A DNA stretch of 46,972 nucleotides, taken from assembly GCA_035525495.1 (NCBI GenBank), contig DATLED010000066.1, positions 1 to 46,972 on the forward strand. Direction: 5' to 3'. This document shows, one piece after another, positions 8,352-17,821 of this stretch (position 1 is its first letter; every line of letters starts with the position of its first letter). The position numbers and the translations under genes were made by a program. This DNA comes from DATLED01 sp035525495. GTDB taxonomy: Bacteria; Actinomycetota; Acidimicrobiia; Acidimicrobiales; CADCTF01. Under the pieces are notes generated by a model. It did no database searches. It saw only the letters and a list, made by a program, of their open reading frames with translations, and had not been told where the DNA came from.

Positions 8352-8643
8352 CGAGGTTGAGGCGGGCGGGCGGGGAGATCCCGACGACGTCGACTGCAAC
8401 TCGGTCGTCAAGGAGCTCTACACGTTCCTCGACGGCGAGCTGACCGACGGGCGGCGCGTGCAGATCGAGCGCCACTTCACCGGGTGCACCGACTGCCACG
8501 AGGTCGTCGAGTTCCACGCCTCACTGAAGATGACGATCTCCGAGAAGTGCCGCGAGACCGTCCCTGATGCGCTTCGGCTCCGGATCACGGAAGCCCTCCG
8601 AAAGGCGGAGTCCGGCCCAGGTGCCGGAATAGGCGATCTTTAG
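8344..8643 (+). CDS. rsrA: Zinc-containing redox-sensing anti-sigma factor (RsrA/RshA type)
   Basis: Protein of 99 residues that should bind and hold SigR under reducing conditions. It has the ZAS signature H-x3-C-x2-C (His44, Cys48, Cys51) plus an N-terminal cysteine (Cys18 in DDVDCNSVV), the four positions that bind zinc or form the redox switch in RsrA. A further Cys69 is present. The ATG at 8344 overlaps the sigR stop (8 bp), giving translational coupling. Length and context match the family. Confidence 0.93.
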   Translation: MADEVEAGGRGDPDDVDCNSVVKELYTFLDGELTDGRRVQIERHFTGCTDCHEVVEFHASLKMTISEKCRETVPDALRLRITEALRKAESGPGAGIGDL

Positions 8644-8660
8644 CGAGAGTTCATACCAAC

Positions 8661-8849
8661 ATGAGCAGCGACCACGTCGCCGGAACCTCCATCAACGGGG
8701 CCGACCGGCCCTCCAAGGCCTTCGGGAAGGACCGGCTCTGTCGGGAGCCCGACTGCCGGACCCTCCTCTCGATCTACAACAACGGCAAGTACTGCTACCT
8801 CCACGAACCGATGGCGGTGCCGCGGACGAGGGGCAAGAAGATCGCGTAG
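8661..8849 (+). CDS. Small putative zinc-binding protein (62 aa)
   Basis: Not recognised as a named family. The protein is hydrophilic and basic, with a C-x4-C-x12-C-x2-H pattern (Cys27, Cys32, Cys45, His48), spacing compatible with a single zinc site. It ends in the basic tail RTRGKKIA. It follows rsrA by 17 nt on the same strand and is probably co-transcribed with sigR-rsrA, so it may belong to the thiol-stress response. That link is inferred from position only. Confidence 0.7.
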   Translation: MSSDHVAGTSINGADRPSKAFGKDRLCREPDCRTLLSIYNNGKYCYLHEPMAVPRTRGKKIA

Positions 8850-8874
8850 TTGTCGGTTCGCGTCGCCGCGCCTC

Positions 8875-8880
8875 TACGAT
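8875..8880 (+). promoter_or_regulatory. -10 box TACGAT of putative leaderless promoter (47-aa protein)
   Basis: TACGAT ends 7 nt before ATG 8888. A TTGTCG at 8850-8855 could be a -35 element with a rather long 19-nt spacer. Confidence 0.5.
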
Positions 8881-8887
8881 CTGCGCC

Positions 8888-9031
8888 ATGGTCGCGGTGG
8901 TGTTCCTGGTGGCGAAGATCTGGCACTACTGGCTGTCGGTCGCCCTGCTGGCGCCGATCGGATTGCTGATCGTCGCCATGGCGGCGCTCTATGTCGTCAA
9001 GGTGATGGCGACCAAGTACCCGCGCCAGTAG
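8888..9031 (+). CDS. Small membrane protein (47 aa)
   Basis: A short open frame from ATG 8888 to TAG 9031 encodes a very hydrophobic peptide. Residues of about 12-41 (WHYWLSVALLAPIGLLIVAM and onward) can span the membrane once, followed by a short basic tail KVMATKYPRQ. A TANNNT box at leaderless spacing precedes it, and the frame fills the gap between the 62-aa gene and the Zincin_2 gene. Function unknown. Confidence 0.6.
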   Translation: MVAVVFLVAKIWHYWLSVALLAPIGLLIVAMAALYVVKVMATKYPRQ

Positions 9032-9034
9032 CAC

Positions 9035-9040
9035 TACCGT
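9035..9040 (+). promoter_or_regulatory. -10 box TACCGT of putative leaderless promoter (Zincin_2 gene)
   Basis: TACCGT ends 7 nt before ATG 9048, immediately after the stop of the 47-aa gene. Confidence 0.5.
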
Positions 9041-9047
9041 CGGTCCG

Positions 9048-10127
9048 ATGACACCGGCCGACCCCGTCGCCTGGGACCTCGCCGAGCGGGTCGCCGTCAA
9101 GGTCGCGGGCCGTGAGCCCTTGGCCGACTCCTACCTCTACGACTCCCTGACCCCCGACTTCGAGGAGTTCACGGCGCAGGCCGAGGAGCTCGTCGAGGCC
9201 GTCACCGGCCTCCGCAGCCTCGCCGGTCCTGCCAGAGCTCGCGTCACCGACCGCGCCGGCTGGATCCACGCCAACGTCGCCAGCTTCCAGCGTCTCCTCC
9301 GCCCCCTCCTCGACAAGGTCGGCCCGAAGATGGCCGAGAGCCCCATGGCCCCGATCGGCAGGCAAGTGGCCGGCGCCCAGCTCGGCACGATGCTCGGATG
9401 GATGTCCACGCGGGTCCTCGGCCAGTACGACCTGCTCCTCATCGAGGACGACCACCCGGAGGAACAGGACCTCGTCTACTACGTGGGCCCGAACATCCTC
9501 AGCCTGGAGAAGCGCTTCGCCTTCCCGCCTCGCGAGTTCCGCCTCTGGCTCGCGCTCCACGAGGTCACCCACCGCGCGCAGTTCACGGGCGTCCCATGGA
9601 TGCGCCCCCACTTCCTCGGCCTCGTCGAGCGCAGCCTCTCCAGCATCGACCCCGATCCGAAGCGCTTCCTCGAGGCGCTCAAGCGGGCGGTCGAGCAGAT
9701 GCGCAACGGTCACAACCCGCTCGACGACGGTGGCCTCGTCGCCATCCTCGCCGGCCCCGAGCAGCATGCCGTCCTCCAACAGGTCCAGGGGTTGATGAGC
9801 CTCCTCGAGGGCCACGGCGACGTCACCATGAACCGCGCCGGCGAGGGCCTCGTCGCCTCCAGTGATCGCTTCCACCGGACGCTCCACGCCCGCCGTCAGG
9901 AGCAGAGCGGACCGGCCAGGTTCCTCCAGAAGCTCATCGGCCTCGAGGCGAAGATGAAGCAGTACGAACAGGGTGAACGTTTCATCGAACGGGTCGAGCG
10001 CGCCGGCGGACCCGAGCTGCTCGCCACGGTCTGGCAGAGCCCGGACCAGCTGCCGGACCTGCGGGAGATCCGCGACCCCGACGCGTGGATCCGACGCGTT
10101 CGGCCCGCCGCGGCAGTCCCTGGATAG
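9048..10127 (+). CDS. Zincin_2 (DUF2342) family putative zinc metalloprotein
   Basis: Protein of 359 residues of the actinobacterial family often annotated as coenzyme F420 biosynthesis-associated or putative hydrolase. The metal motif HEVTHRAQF (HExxH) occurs within LWLALHEVTHRAQF, followed by GVPWMRPHF and a later glutamate-rich helix. C-terminal sequences such as GLEAKMKQYEQGERFIERVE are typical of the family. Biochemical activity is not established for the group. In mycobacteria the homologue lies directly beside tilS-hpt, as it does here apart from an inserted response regulator. Confidence 0.88.
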   Translation: MTPADPVAWDLAERVAVKVAGREPLADSYLYDSLTPDFEEFTAQAEELVEAVTGLRSLAGPARARVTDRAGWIHANVASFQRLLRPLLDKVGPKMAESPMAPIGRQVAGAQLGTMLGWMSTRVLGQYDLLLIEDDHPEEQDLVYYVGPNILSLEKRFAFPPREFRLWLALHEVTHRAQFTGVPWMRPHFLGLVERSLSSIDPDPKRFLEALKRAVEQMRNGHNPLDDGGLVAILAGPEQHAVLQQVQGLMSLLEGHGDVTMNRAGEGLVASSDRFHRTLHARRQEQSGPARFLQKLIGLEAKMKQYEQGERFIERVERAGGPELLATVWQSPDQLPDLREIRDPDAWIRRVRPAAAVPG

Positions 10128-10130
10128 CCT
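10125..10130 (+). promoter_or_regulatory. -10 box TAGCCT of putative leaderless promoter (response regulator)
   Basis: TAGCCT ends 9 nt before ATG 10140 and overlaps the end of the Zincin_2 coding sequence. Confidence 0.5.
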
Positions 10131-10139
10131 GCTCCGGAG

Positions 10140-10889
10140 ATGAGCGTGGTCCTGGTGGTCGACGACGAGGCGGACATCCGGGAGCTGGTCCGCCTCAACC
10201 TCGAGCTCGACGGCCACGACGTGATCCTCGGCGCCGACGGCAACGAGGCCATCGAGTTCGCCGTGGGCGAGCACCCCGACTGCGTCGTCCTCGACGTGAT
10301 GATGCCGGAGAAGGACGGGTGGGCCGTCCTCGCAGAGATGAAGGCCTCGATCGACCCGCTCATCGCCCGCATCCCGGTGATCATGCTGACGGCCCGCGCC
10401 GACGACATCGATCGCATCCGGGGTTCGATCGAGGGCGCCATCCGTTACCTCACGAAGCCGTTCTCACCGACCGAGCTGCGCGACGAGGTTCGCAGCGCCC
10501 TCGATGGCGATGAACCGGAGAAGCGGCGCAAGGTCCAGACCGAGGCCCTCGAGCAGCTGGCCCGCCTCGAGGCCGGACAGCGTGAGCCCGTGGGCGCGCG
10601 CGCCCCCCGCCCGCACCTCACGCGCCTCGAGCGCGCCCCCGACCCGGAGTCGGGGAAGGTCGCCGCCGGCATCTCGGCCGAGAAGGTGAGGAGCCTGTCC
10701 GACAAGCAGCGCGAGCTCCTCCGCGTCGTGAGCTCGACCCCCACCGTCAGCGAAGCAGCCGAGCGCTTGGCGGTGAGTCGCTCGAACGTCTACGCCAGCC
10801 TCCGGCGCATCGCCCGCAGGCTCGACGTCCACTCCGTCCCGGAGCTGGTGACGATGGTGCGCGCCGGTGGGCTCCCAGCCGGCGCCTGA
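10140..10889 (+). CDS. Response regulator, receiver plus C-terminal helix-turn-helix
   Basis: Protein of 249 residues. The N-terminal CheY-like receiver (about 1-120) has the acidic pair Asp8/Asp9, phospho-acceptor Asp52 in VVLDVMMPEKDG, Thr84 and Lys106 in YLTKPF, so it should be phosphorylatable. A linker of about 55 residues rich in R, E and P is followed by a helix-turn-helix region (about 185-240) with SDKQRELLRVV and VSEAAERLAVSRSNVYASLR. This resembles GerE/LuxR-type or sigma-4-like domains but is not a textbook LuxR domain. No kinase gene is adjacent, so it is an orphan regulator. It overlaps tilS by 23 bp. Confidence 0.85.
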   Translation: MSVVLVVDDEADIRELVRLNLELDGHDVILGADGNEAIEFAVGEHPDCVVLDVMMPEKDGWAVLAEMKASIDPLIARIPVIMLTARADDIDRIRGSIEGAIRYLTKPFSPTELRDEVRSALDGDEPEKRRKVQTEALEQLARLEAGQREPVGARAPRPHLTRLERAPDPESGKVAAGISAEKVRSLSDKQRELLRVVSSTPTVSEAAERLAVSRSNVYASLRRIARRLDVHSVPELVTMVRAGGLPAGA

Positions 10890-11739
10890 CCCTGCGGCCC
10901 TCCTGGCGCGCTGCCGCTTCCCGCCTCCGGGCGCGGCGGTGACGTGCGCCGTCTCCGGCGGTGCCGACTCCCTCGCCCTGCTGGTGCTGGCGACGGTCGC
11001 CGGGTGTGACGTCGCCGCAGTCCACGTCGACCACGGCGGCCGTCCCGCCGACGCCGAGACCGAGGTGGTGCGCGCCGCCGCGGAGCGCTTCGGCGCCGGC
11101 TTCGAGACCCGAGCGGTCGACGTCGCCCCTGGCGCGAATCAGGAGGAGCGGTGGCGCGACGCGCGCCGCGCCGCCCTCCCTGCCGACGCCCTCACCGGCC
11201 ACACCGCCGACGACCTCGCCGAGACCGTCCTCCTCAACCTGCTTCGCGGCGCGGGCCTCAAGGGCCTCGCCGGCATCGCCCCCGGCCCCACCAAGCCGAT
11301 CCTCGACCTCCGGCGGGCCGAGACCCACGCGCTGTGCGACACCCTCGGACTCACCACCGTGCACGATCCGACGAACGACGATCCGAAGCACCGCCGCAAC
11401 CGCGTCCGCCACGAGCTCCTCCCGGCCCTCGATGCCATCGGCGAGCGCGACGTCGTCGCCGTCCTGGCCCGCCAGGCGGCGCTCCTGCGCGACGACGACG
11501 AGCTCCTCGACGACCTCGCGTCCGCCGTCGACCCCACCGACGCGCGCGCCCTCAACGCCGCTCGTCCCGCTCTTGCGCGCCGGGCCGTCCGCCGCTGGCT
11601 CACCGACGACCATCCCCCTGATGCTGCGACCGTGGAACGGGTCCTGTCTGTCGCCCGTTGCGAGTCGAAGGCGTGCGAGCTGGCCGGCGGCCGTCGCGTC
11701 GAGCGGTCCGGGATGCGACTTCGAAGAGTGCCCGAATAG
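10867..11739 (+). CDS. tilS: tRNA(Ile)-lysidine synthase
   Basis: Converts C34 of the CAU isoleucine tRNA to lysidine, so that it reads AUA. The 290-residue protein has the PP-loop motif SGGADS near residue 30, then HVDHGGR and TGHTADDLAET, followed by the RNRVRHELLP signature. The C-terminal tRNA-binding domain is short, as in other actinobacteria. GTG 10867 is the chosen start. It overlaps the upstream regulator, so translation may be coupled. The neighbour is hpt, the widespread tilS-hpt-ftsH order. Confidence 0.93.
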   Translation: MGSQPAPDPAALLARCRFPPPGAAVTCAVSGGADSLALLVLATVAGCDVAAVHVDHGGRPADAETEVVRAAAERFGAGFETRAVDVAPGANQEERWRDARRAALPADALTGHTADDLAETVLLNLLRGAGLKGLAGIAPGPTKPILDLRRAETHALCDTLGLTTVHDPTNDDPKHRRNRVRHELLPALDAIGERDVVAVLARQAALLRDDDELLDDLASAVDPTDARALNAARPALARRAVRRWLTDDHPPDAATVERVLSVARCESKACELAGGRRVERSGMRLRRVPE

Positions 11740-11742
11740 GGT
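11737..11742 (+). promoter_or_regulatory. -10 box TAGGGT of putative leaderless promoter (hpt)
   Basis: TAGGGT overlaps the tilS stop codon and ends 10 nt before ATG 11753. Confidence 0.45.
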
Positions 11743-11752
11743 CGCGCTCCAC

Positions 11753-12295
11753 ATGCACGAAGCGGATCCGAATCTCGGCGACGTGGTCGTCGCCGAAGCC
11801 GACCTCCACCACCGGATCACCGAGCTCGGACGCGAGATCACGGCGGACTACGCGGGACGGCCGCCGCTGCTCGTCGGCGTCCTCAAGGGTGCATTCGTCT
11901 TCATGAGCGACATCGCGCGCGCCATCGACCTGCCGGTCGAGTTCGACTTCATGGCGATCTCCTCGTACGGCAGCGCCACCAAGACCAGCGGGGTCGTCCG
12001 CATCGTGAAGGACCTCGAGCTCGACCTGACCGGCCGGCACGTGATCGTCGTCGAGGACATCATCGATTCCGGCCTGACGCTGAACTACCTCCGCCGGAAC
12101 CTCATGGCCCGGCACCCGGCGAGCCTCGAGATCTGCGCCCTCCTCGTCCGAGAGGGTCAGCAGACGGCGGACCTCGACCTCAAGTACGTCGGGTTCACGA
12201 TCCCGCCGGCGTTCGTCATCGGATACGGGCTCGACGTGGCCGAGCGATACCGCAACCTCCCCGACGTCCGGGTGTATGTAGGTCCGACGCCCTAG
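11753..12295 (+). CDS. hpt: Hypoxanthine phosphoribosyltransferase
   Basis: Purine salvage enzyme making IMP or GMP from the base and PRPP. The frame is open far upstream inside tilS, but ATG 11753 gives a 180-residue protein of family length. Visible motifs are LLVGVLKGAFVF, the flexible-loop sequence MAISSYGSATKTSG, the PRPP-binding VIVVEDIIDSGLT, and the C-terminal base-specificity region PPAFVIGYGLDVAERYRNLP. It lies between tilS and ftsH, as in many bacteria. Confidence 0.96.
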   Translation: MHEADPNLGDVVVAEADLHHRITELGREITADYAGRPPLLVGVLKGAFVFMSDIARAIDLPVEFDFMAISSYGSATKTSGVVRIVKDLELDLTGRHVIVVEDIIDSGLTLNYLRRNLMARHPASLEICALLVREGQQTADLDLKYVGFTIPPAFVIGYGLDVAERYRNLPDVRVYVGPTP

Positions 12296-12296
12296 G

Positions 12297-12302
12297 TAGC
12301 CT
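12297..12302 (+). promoter_or_regulatory. -10 box TAGCCT of putative leaderless promoter (ftsH)
   Basis: TAGCCT lies just after the hpt stop and ends 10 nt before the GTG start of ftsH. Confidence 0.5.
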
Positions 12303-12312
12303 TGCTCCCATC

Positions 12313-14298
<1,986 letters not shown>

Positions 14299-14302
14299 CG
14301 CC

Positions 14303-14872
14303 GTGGCCATCGACCAGCCGCGGATCGAGGCGGCCGTCCGCGAGCTCCTCGCCGCCATCGGTGACGACCCCGAGCGGGACGGGCTCCTGAACACACCGGC
14401 GCGGGTCGGACGCATGTTCGCCGAGATCTTCTCCGGGATCGGCGCCGACCCCGGCGACGTGCTCCAGGTCACGTTCGAAGCCGACCACGACGAGATGGTC
14501 CTCGTGAAGGACATCCCCTTCGCCAGCGTCTGTGAGCACCACCTCGTCCCGTTCATCGGCAAGGCGCACGTCGCCTACATCCCGAACGAAGAGGGTCGCC
14601 TGACCGGCCTCTCGAAGCTCGCCCGGCTCGTCGACGGCTACGCCCGCCGCCCGCAGGTCCAGGAGCGCATGACGGGGCAGATCGCCGACACGATGACGCG
14701 CGTCCTCGAGCCGCTCGGCGTGCTCGTCGTCCTCGAGGCCGAGCATCTCTGCATGTCGATGCGGGGCGTAAAGAAGCCGGGCTCCACGACGGTGACGTCG
14801 GCCGTCCGCGGGCTCTTCCGGGACGACGCCCGGACGCGCGCCGAGGCCATGGCGTTCATCCACGGCAGGTGA
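14303..14872 (+). CDS. folE: GTP cyclohydrolase I
   Basis: First step of folate synthesis, GTP to dihydroneopterin triphosphate. The protein has 189 residues. Zinc ligands are visible in ASVCEHHLVPF (Cys77, His80) and in EAEHLCMSMRG (Cys150). GRLTGLSKLARLVD is the family signature. It starts at GTG 14303, 4 nt after the ftsH stop, so the two are probably co-transcribed, as in other actinobacteria. Confidence 0.97.
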   Translation: MAIDQPRIEAAVRELLAAIGDDPERDGLLNTPARVGRMFAEIFSGIGADPGDVLQVTFEADHDEMVLVKDIPFASVCEHHLVPFIGKAHVAYIPNEEGRLTGLSKLARLVDGYARRPQVQERMTGQIADTMTRVLEPLGVLVVLEAEHLCMSMRGVKKPGSTTVTSAVRGLFRDDARTRAEAMAFIHGR

Positions 14873-14936
14873 CAACAGGCATTCACGGTCGATGAGAGTC
14901 GACGAGAGGATGCCGAGCGCACCGGCGGGTCGCCGG

Positions 14937-14942
14937 TAACCT
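14937..14942 (+). promoter_or_regulatory. -10 box TAACCT of putative leaderless promoter (folP)
   Basis: TAACCT ends 8 nt before ATG 14951. The 78-nt gap after folE contains nothing else recognisable. Confidence 0.5.
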
Positions 14943-14950
14943 CCGCCTCC

Positions 14951-15709
14951 ATGGCGCTGGTCATGGGCGTGGTGAACGTCACGCCCGACTCGTTCTCCGA
15001 CGGTGGTCGGTGGCTCGACGCGGAAGCGGCCATCGCCCATGGGATCGAGCTGTTCGCCGAAGGTGCCGACGTCGTCGACGTCGGTGGCGAGTCCACGCGT
15101 CCCGGGGCGGATCCGGTCGCCGAGGACGAGGAGCTCCGCCGAGTCCTTCCGGTCGTCGAAGTCCTCGCCGCCCACGGCCGCGTCTCCATCGACACCCGCC
15201 ACGCGTCGGTCGCCGATGCGGCCGTGCGGGTCGGAGCCACGATCGTCAACGACGTCTCGGCCGCCGCCGAGGTGTGGACCGTCGCCGCCGACCACGGCGT
15301 GGCGTACGCGGCGATGCACATGCAGGGCGCGCCGCAGACGATGCAGGTCGACCCCCGCTACCACGACGTCGTCAACGAGGTGCGGGACTTCCTCGTCGAC
15401 CGGGCCGGCGCGGCGCACGCGGCCGGCGTCGACGAGGTCTGGATCGACCCGGGGATCGGGTTCGGCAAGACGGCCGACCACAACCTGACGTTGCTGAAGC
15501 ACCTGGGCGTGCTCGTCGAGACGGGGTTCCCGGTCGTCGTCGGGACGTCGCGAAAGCGCTTCCTCCAGAGGATCCTCGGTGCTGGGCCCGACGATGTCCT
15601 CGAGGGGAGCCTGGCCACGGCCGTCGTCGCCATGGCGGCCGGCGCGCGCATGGTGCGGGTCCATGACGTGAAGGCCACCGTGCAGGCGGCGCGGGTGGTG
15701 GGCTCATGA
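14951..15709 (+). CDS. folP: Dihydropteroate synthase
   Basis: Condenses hydroxymethyl-dihydropterin pyrophosphate with p-aminobenzoate; this enzyme is the sulfonamide target. The 252-residue TIM barrel opens with MGVVNVTPDSFSDGG. It continues with DVGGESTRPGA, SIDTRHASVADAA, NDVSA, the IDPGIGFGKT loop, and the C-terminal RVHDVKATVQAARV. The N-terminus is short, starting directly at the first strand, which fits the leaderless start at 14951. Its stop overlaps the next ATG (ATGA). Confidence 0.97.
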   Translation: MALVMGVVNVTPDSFSDGGRWLDAEAAIAHGIELFAEGADVVDVGGESTRPGADPVAEDEELRRVLPVVEVLAAHGRVSIDTRHASVADAAVRVGATIVNDVSAAAEVWTVAADHGVAYAAMHMQGAPQTMQVDPRYHDVVNEVRDFLVDRAGAAHAAGVDEVWIDPGIGFGKTADHNLTLLKHLGVLVETGFPVVVGTSRKRFLQRILGAGPDDVLEGSLATAVVAMAAGARMVRVHDVKATVQAARVVGS

Positions 15710-16200
15710 GGGGGAAGTGGGAGCGGGGGATCGAGCCGCGCAACTTCGCGTGGGTCATCAAGGACCAGCTGGCGGTGTGCGAGCGCCCCGGCGGCTATGC
15801 CAGGAACCACCGCAAGGTCCGGCGCCACGAGGAGATCCTGTGGCTGCGGAACCAGGGCTTCACGCGGGTCGTGTCCCTGCTGCCGTCGTCCCACAACCTC
15901 AGCGCCTACGACGACCTCGGTGTCACGTGGTCGCACTTCCCGTTCGGCGTCACCGCGGAAGCCCGCCCGGTCCTGATCGAGCTGTACACGGCGTTGCGGG
16001 GTTGGCTGAGCGCCGGCGAGAAGCTCCTGGTGCACCAGGAGGAGCTGGGCGACCGGCTGATGGGCGTCGTCGCCGGGTACCTGTTGGCCACCAGGATGAT
16101 CGACACGGGTCCGCACGCCGTGACGGTCGTCGAGCAGATCCTCCACCGGCAGATGGGCCCGCCCGGCCGCGAGCTGGTGGCCCTCGCCGCCGACCTCTAG
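15706..16200 (+). CDS. Dual-specificity-phosphatase-like protein with inactive P-loop
   Basis: Protein of 164 residues that I do not recognise as a named family. The order of elements resembles a small tyrosine/dual-specificity phosphatase fold: NFAWVIKDQLAVCERPGG, then a helix and strand with GFTRVVSLLP, the WSHFPF strand, and LLVHQEELGDRLMGVVAGYL. The last segment aligns with the H-C-x5-R active-site loop followed by its helix, but the cysteine position is Gln111 (His110 and Arg117 are kept). A phosphatase reaction is therefore unlikely; it may bind a phosphorylated ligand or act as a scaffold. It overlaps folP by 4 bp and touches folB, so it is part of the folate operon. Confidence 0.65.
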   Translation: MRGKWERGIEPRNFAWVIKDQLAVCERPGGYARNHRKVRRHEEILWLRNQGFTRVVSLLPSSHNLSAYDDLGVTWSHFPFGVTAEARPVLIELYTALRGWLSAGEKLLVHQEELGDRLMGVVAGYLLATRMIDTGPHAVTVVEQILHRQMGPPGRELVALAADL

Positions 16201-16559
16201 TGGACTCGATCGTCCTGCGCGGGCTGCGGGTGGTGGGCACCCACGGCGTGCTCGCCGAGGAGCAGACGCGCCCGCAACCCTTCGAGGTCGACCTGGTGCT
16301 GATGATCGACCTCGCGTCGGCCGCGTCGTCCGACGACCTCGATGACACCGTCGACTACGGCGAGGTGACGGGCGTCGTCGCCGGGGTGGTGGAGGGCGAG
16401 CACTTCTCGCTGCTGGAGCGGTTGGCGGGCCGCATCGTCGAGGTCGTCCTTGGTCTCGACGAGCGCATCGCCACGGTCGACGTGACGGTGACGAAGCTCC
16501 GTCCGCCCGTGCCGATCGACCTCTCGTCCGCGGCGGTGCGGCTCGTGCGATCGCGATGA
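16200..16559 (+). CDS. folB: Dihydroneopterin aldolase
   Basis: Folate pathway enzyme that cleaves dihydroneopterin. It has 119 residues from the GTG at 16200, which shares its G with the preceding TAG stop. Signatures are GTHGVLAEEQTRPQPFEVDL, the DTVDYGEV motif, HFSLLERLA, and the C-terminal VTKLRPPVP. The open frame extends upstream, but this start gives the standard protein. It overlaps folK (ATGA). Confidence 0.95.
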   Translation: MDSIVLRGLRVVGTHGVLAEEQTRPQPFEVDLVLMIDLASAASSDDLDDTVDYGEVTGVVAGVVEGEHFSLLERLAGRIVEVVLGLDERIATVDVTVTKLRPPVPIDLSSAAVRLVRSR

Positions 16560-17014
16560 GCGAGCCGCGGAGGGTGTTCCTCGGCCTCGGTTCCAACGTC
16601 GGCGACCGTTGGAAGCTGCTCCGTGAGGCCGTGGCGTCGCTGCCCGACGTGGTCGCCACGTCACCGGTCTACGAGACCGATCCCGTCGGCGGCCCGGGGG
16701 GCCAGGGGCCGTACCTGAACTGCGTGGTCGAGCTGGCGACGGAGCTGCCGCCGAGGCAGCTCCTCGGGATCTGCCACCGGCTGGAGACAGCGGCGGACCG
16801 CGTGCGCAACGAGCGTTGGGGCCCGCGCACCCTCGACATCGACATCCTGGTCGTCGAGGGATTCGAGCTCGACGATCCGGACCTGCAGATCCCGCACCCG
16901 CGGATGCGCGAGCGGCGCTTCGTGCTGGAGCCCCTGCGGGATCTCGCCCCGGAGCTCGTGACCGAGGACCTCGAGCGGCTTGGCAGGGGCGTTCGTCGGG
17001 CGGGTACGATCTAG
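16556..17014 (+). CDS. folK: 2-amino-4-hydroxy-6-hydroxymethyldihydropteridine pyrophosphokinase
   Basis: Transfers pyrophosphate from ATP to hydroxymethyl-dihydropterin, providing the FolP substrate. It has 152 residues. The motifs are FLGLGSNVGDR, SPVYETDPVGG, and the signature RWGPRTLDIDILV followed by PHPRMRERRFVLEPL. It overlaps folB by 4 bp at its start. Confidence 0.97.
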   Translation: MSEPRRVFLGLGSNVGDRWKLLREAVASLPDVVATSPVYETDPVGGPGGQGPYLNCVVELATELPPRQLLGICHRLETAADRVRNERWGPRTLDIDILVVEGFELDDPDLQIPHPRMRERRFVLEPLRDLAPELVTEDLERLGRGVRRAGTI

Positions 17015-17071
17015 TCCGTACGAACGGCACCCCGTCCGGGGGCTGGAACGTCGGAGAAGAACGAATCGACC

Positions 17072-17821
17072 ATGGTGGCTGCTCGCGCAGTGCGCATCAT
17101 CGGACCGGGACGCGCCGGGCTCTCGCTCGCTCGCGGGTTGGACAAGGCCGGCTGCGTGGTGCTCGACGTGCTCGGCCGCGGGGACGTCGCGGACGCCGGC
17201 GTCGGTGCCGACCTGCTGGTGATCGCCACGCCGGACGACGTCGTCGCCTCGGTGGCCGCGTCGGTGGCGCCGGCAGACGGTTGCGTCGTCGCCCACCTCG
17301 CCGGCGCCCTCGGACTCGACGTGCTCGCGCCCCACCGTCGACGCGCTTCCATCCACCCGCTGCGAAGCCTGCCGACGACGTCGTCAGACCTGGCGGGTGC
17401 GTGGTTCGCCGTCGCCGGGGATCCGCTTGCCGGCGAGGTCGTGGCGGACCTCGACGGGCGCCTCGTCGAGGTGGCTGACGATGACCGCACGACGTACCAC
17501 GCCGCCGCGGTGATGGCCTCGAACCACCTCGTTGCCCTGCTTGGTGCCGTCGAGCGCGTGGCCGCCCGCGCCGGCGTCCCGCTCGACGCCTTCCTCGACC
17601 TCGTGCGGGGCACCGTCGACAACGTCAGCGCACTCGGGCCCGCCGGCGCCCTCACCGGGCCCGTCGCCCGTGGCGACCGGGACACCGTCGCCCGCCACCT
17701 GGCGGTGTTGCCCGAGGCCGAGCGGACGACCTACGAAGCGCTCAACGCCGCCGCCACCCACCTGCTTTCGGGCGCCAGCGGCGCGCCTGGCGACCATCCG
17801 CGCCCGAGAGCGGGGTTGTGA
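17072..17821 (+). CDS. Rossmann-like and DUF2520 domain protein
   Basis: Protein of 249 residues with an N-terminal nucleotide-binding fold (IIGPGRAGLSLARGL, then LLVIATPDDVV and VVAHLAGALG) and a C-terminal helical DUF2520 domain (YHAAAVMASNHLVALLGAVE). The family resembles NADP-dependent ketopantoate reductases, and its gene stands next to panC in mycobacteria and here. A role in pantothenate synthesis is therefore plausible but not proven. The 57-nt leader has a purine-rich Shine-Dalgarno region (GGAGAAG). A TACGAT box at 17005-17010, inside the end of folK, could be its -10. Confidence 0.85.
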   Translation: MVAARAVRIIGPGRAGLSLARGLDKAGCVVLDVLGRGDVADAGVGADLLVIATPDDVVASVAASVAPADGCVVAHLAGALGLDVLAPHRRRASIHPLRSLPTTSSDLAGAWFAVAGDPLAGEVVADLDGRLVEVADDDRTTYHAAAVMASNHLVALLGAVERVAARAGVPLDAFLDLVRGTVDNVSALGPAGALTGPVARGDRDTVARHLAVLPEAERTTYEALNAAATHLLSGASGAPGDHPRPRAGL

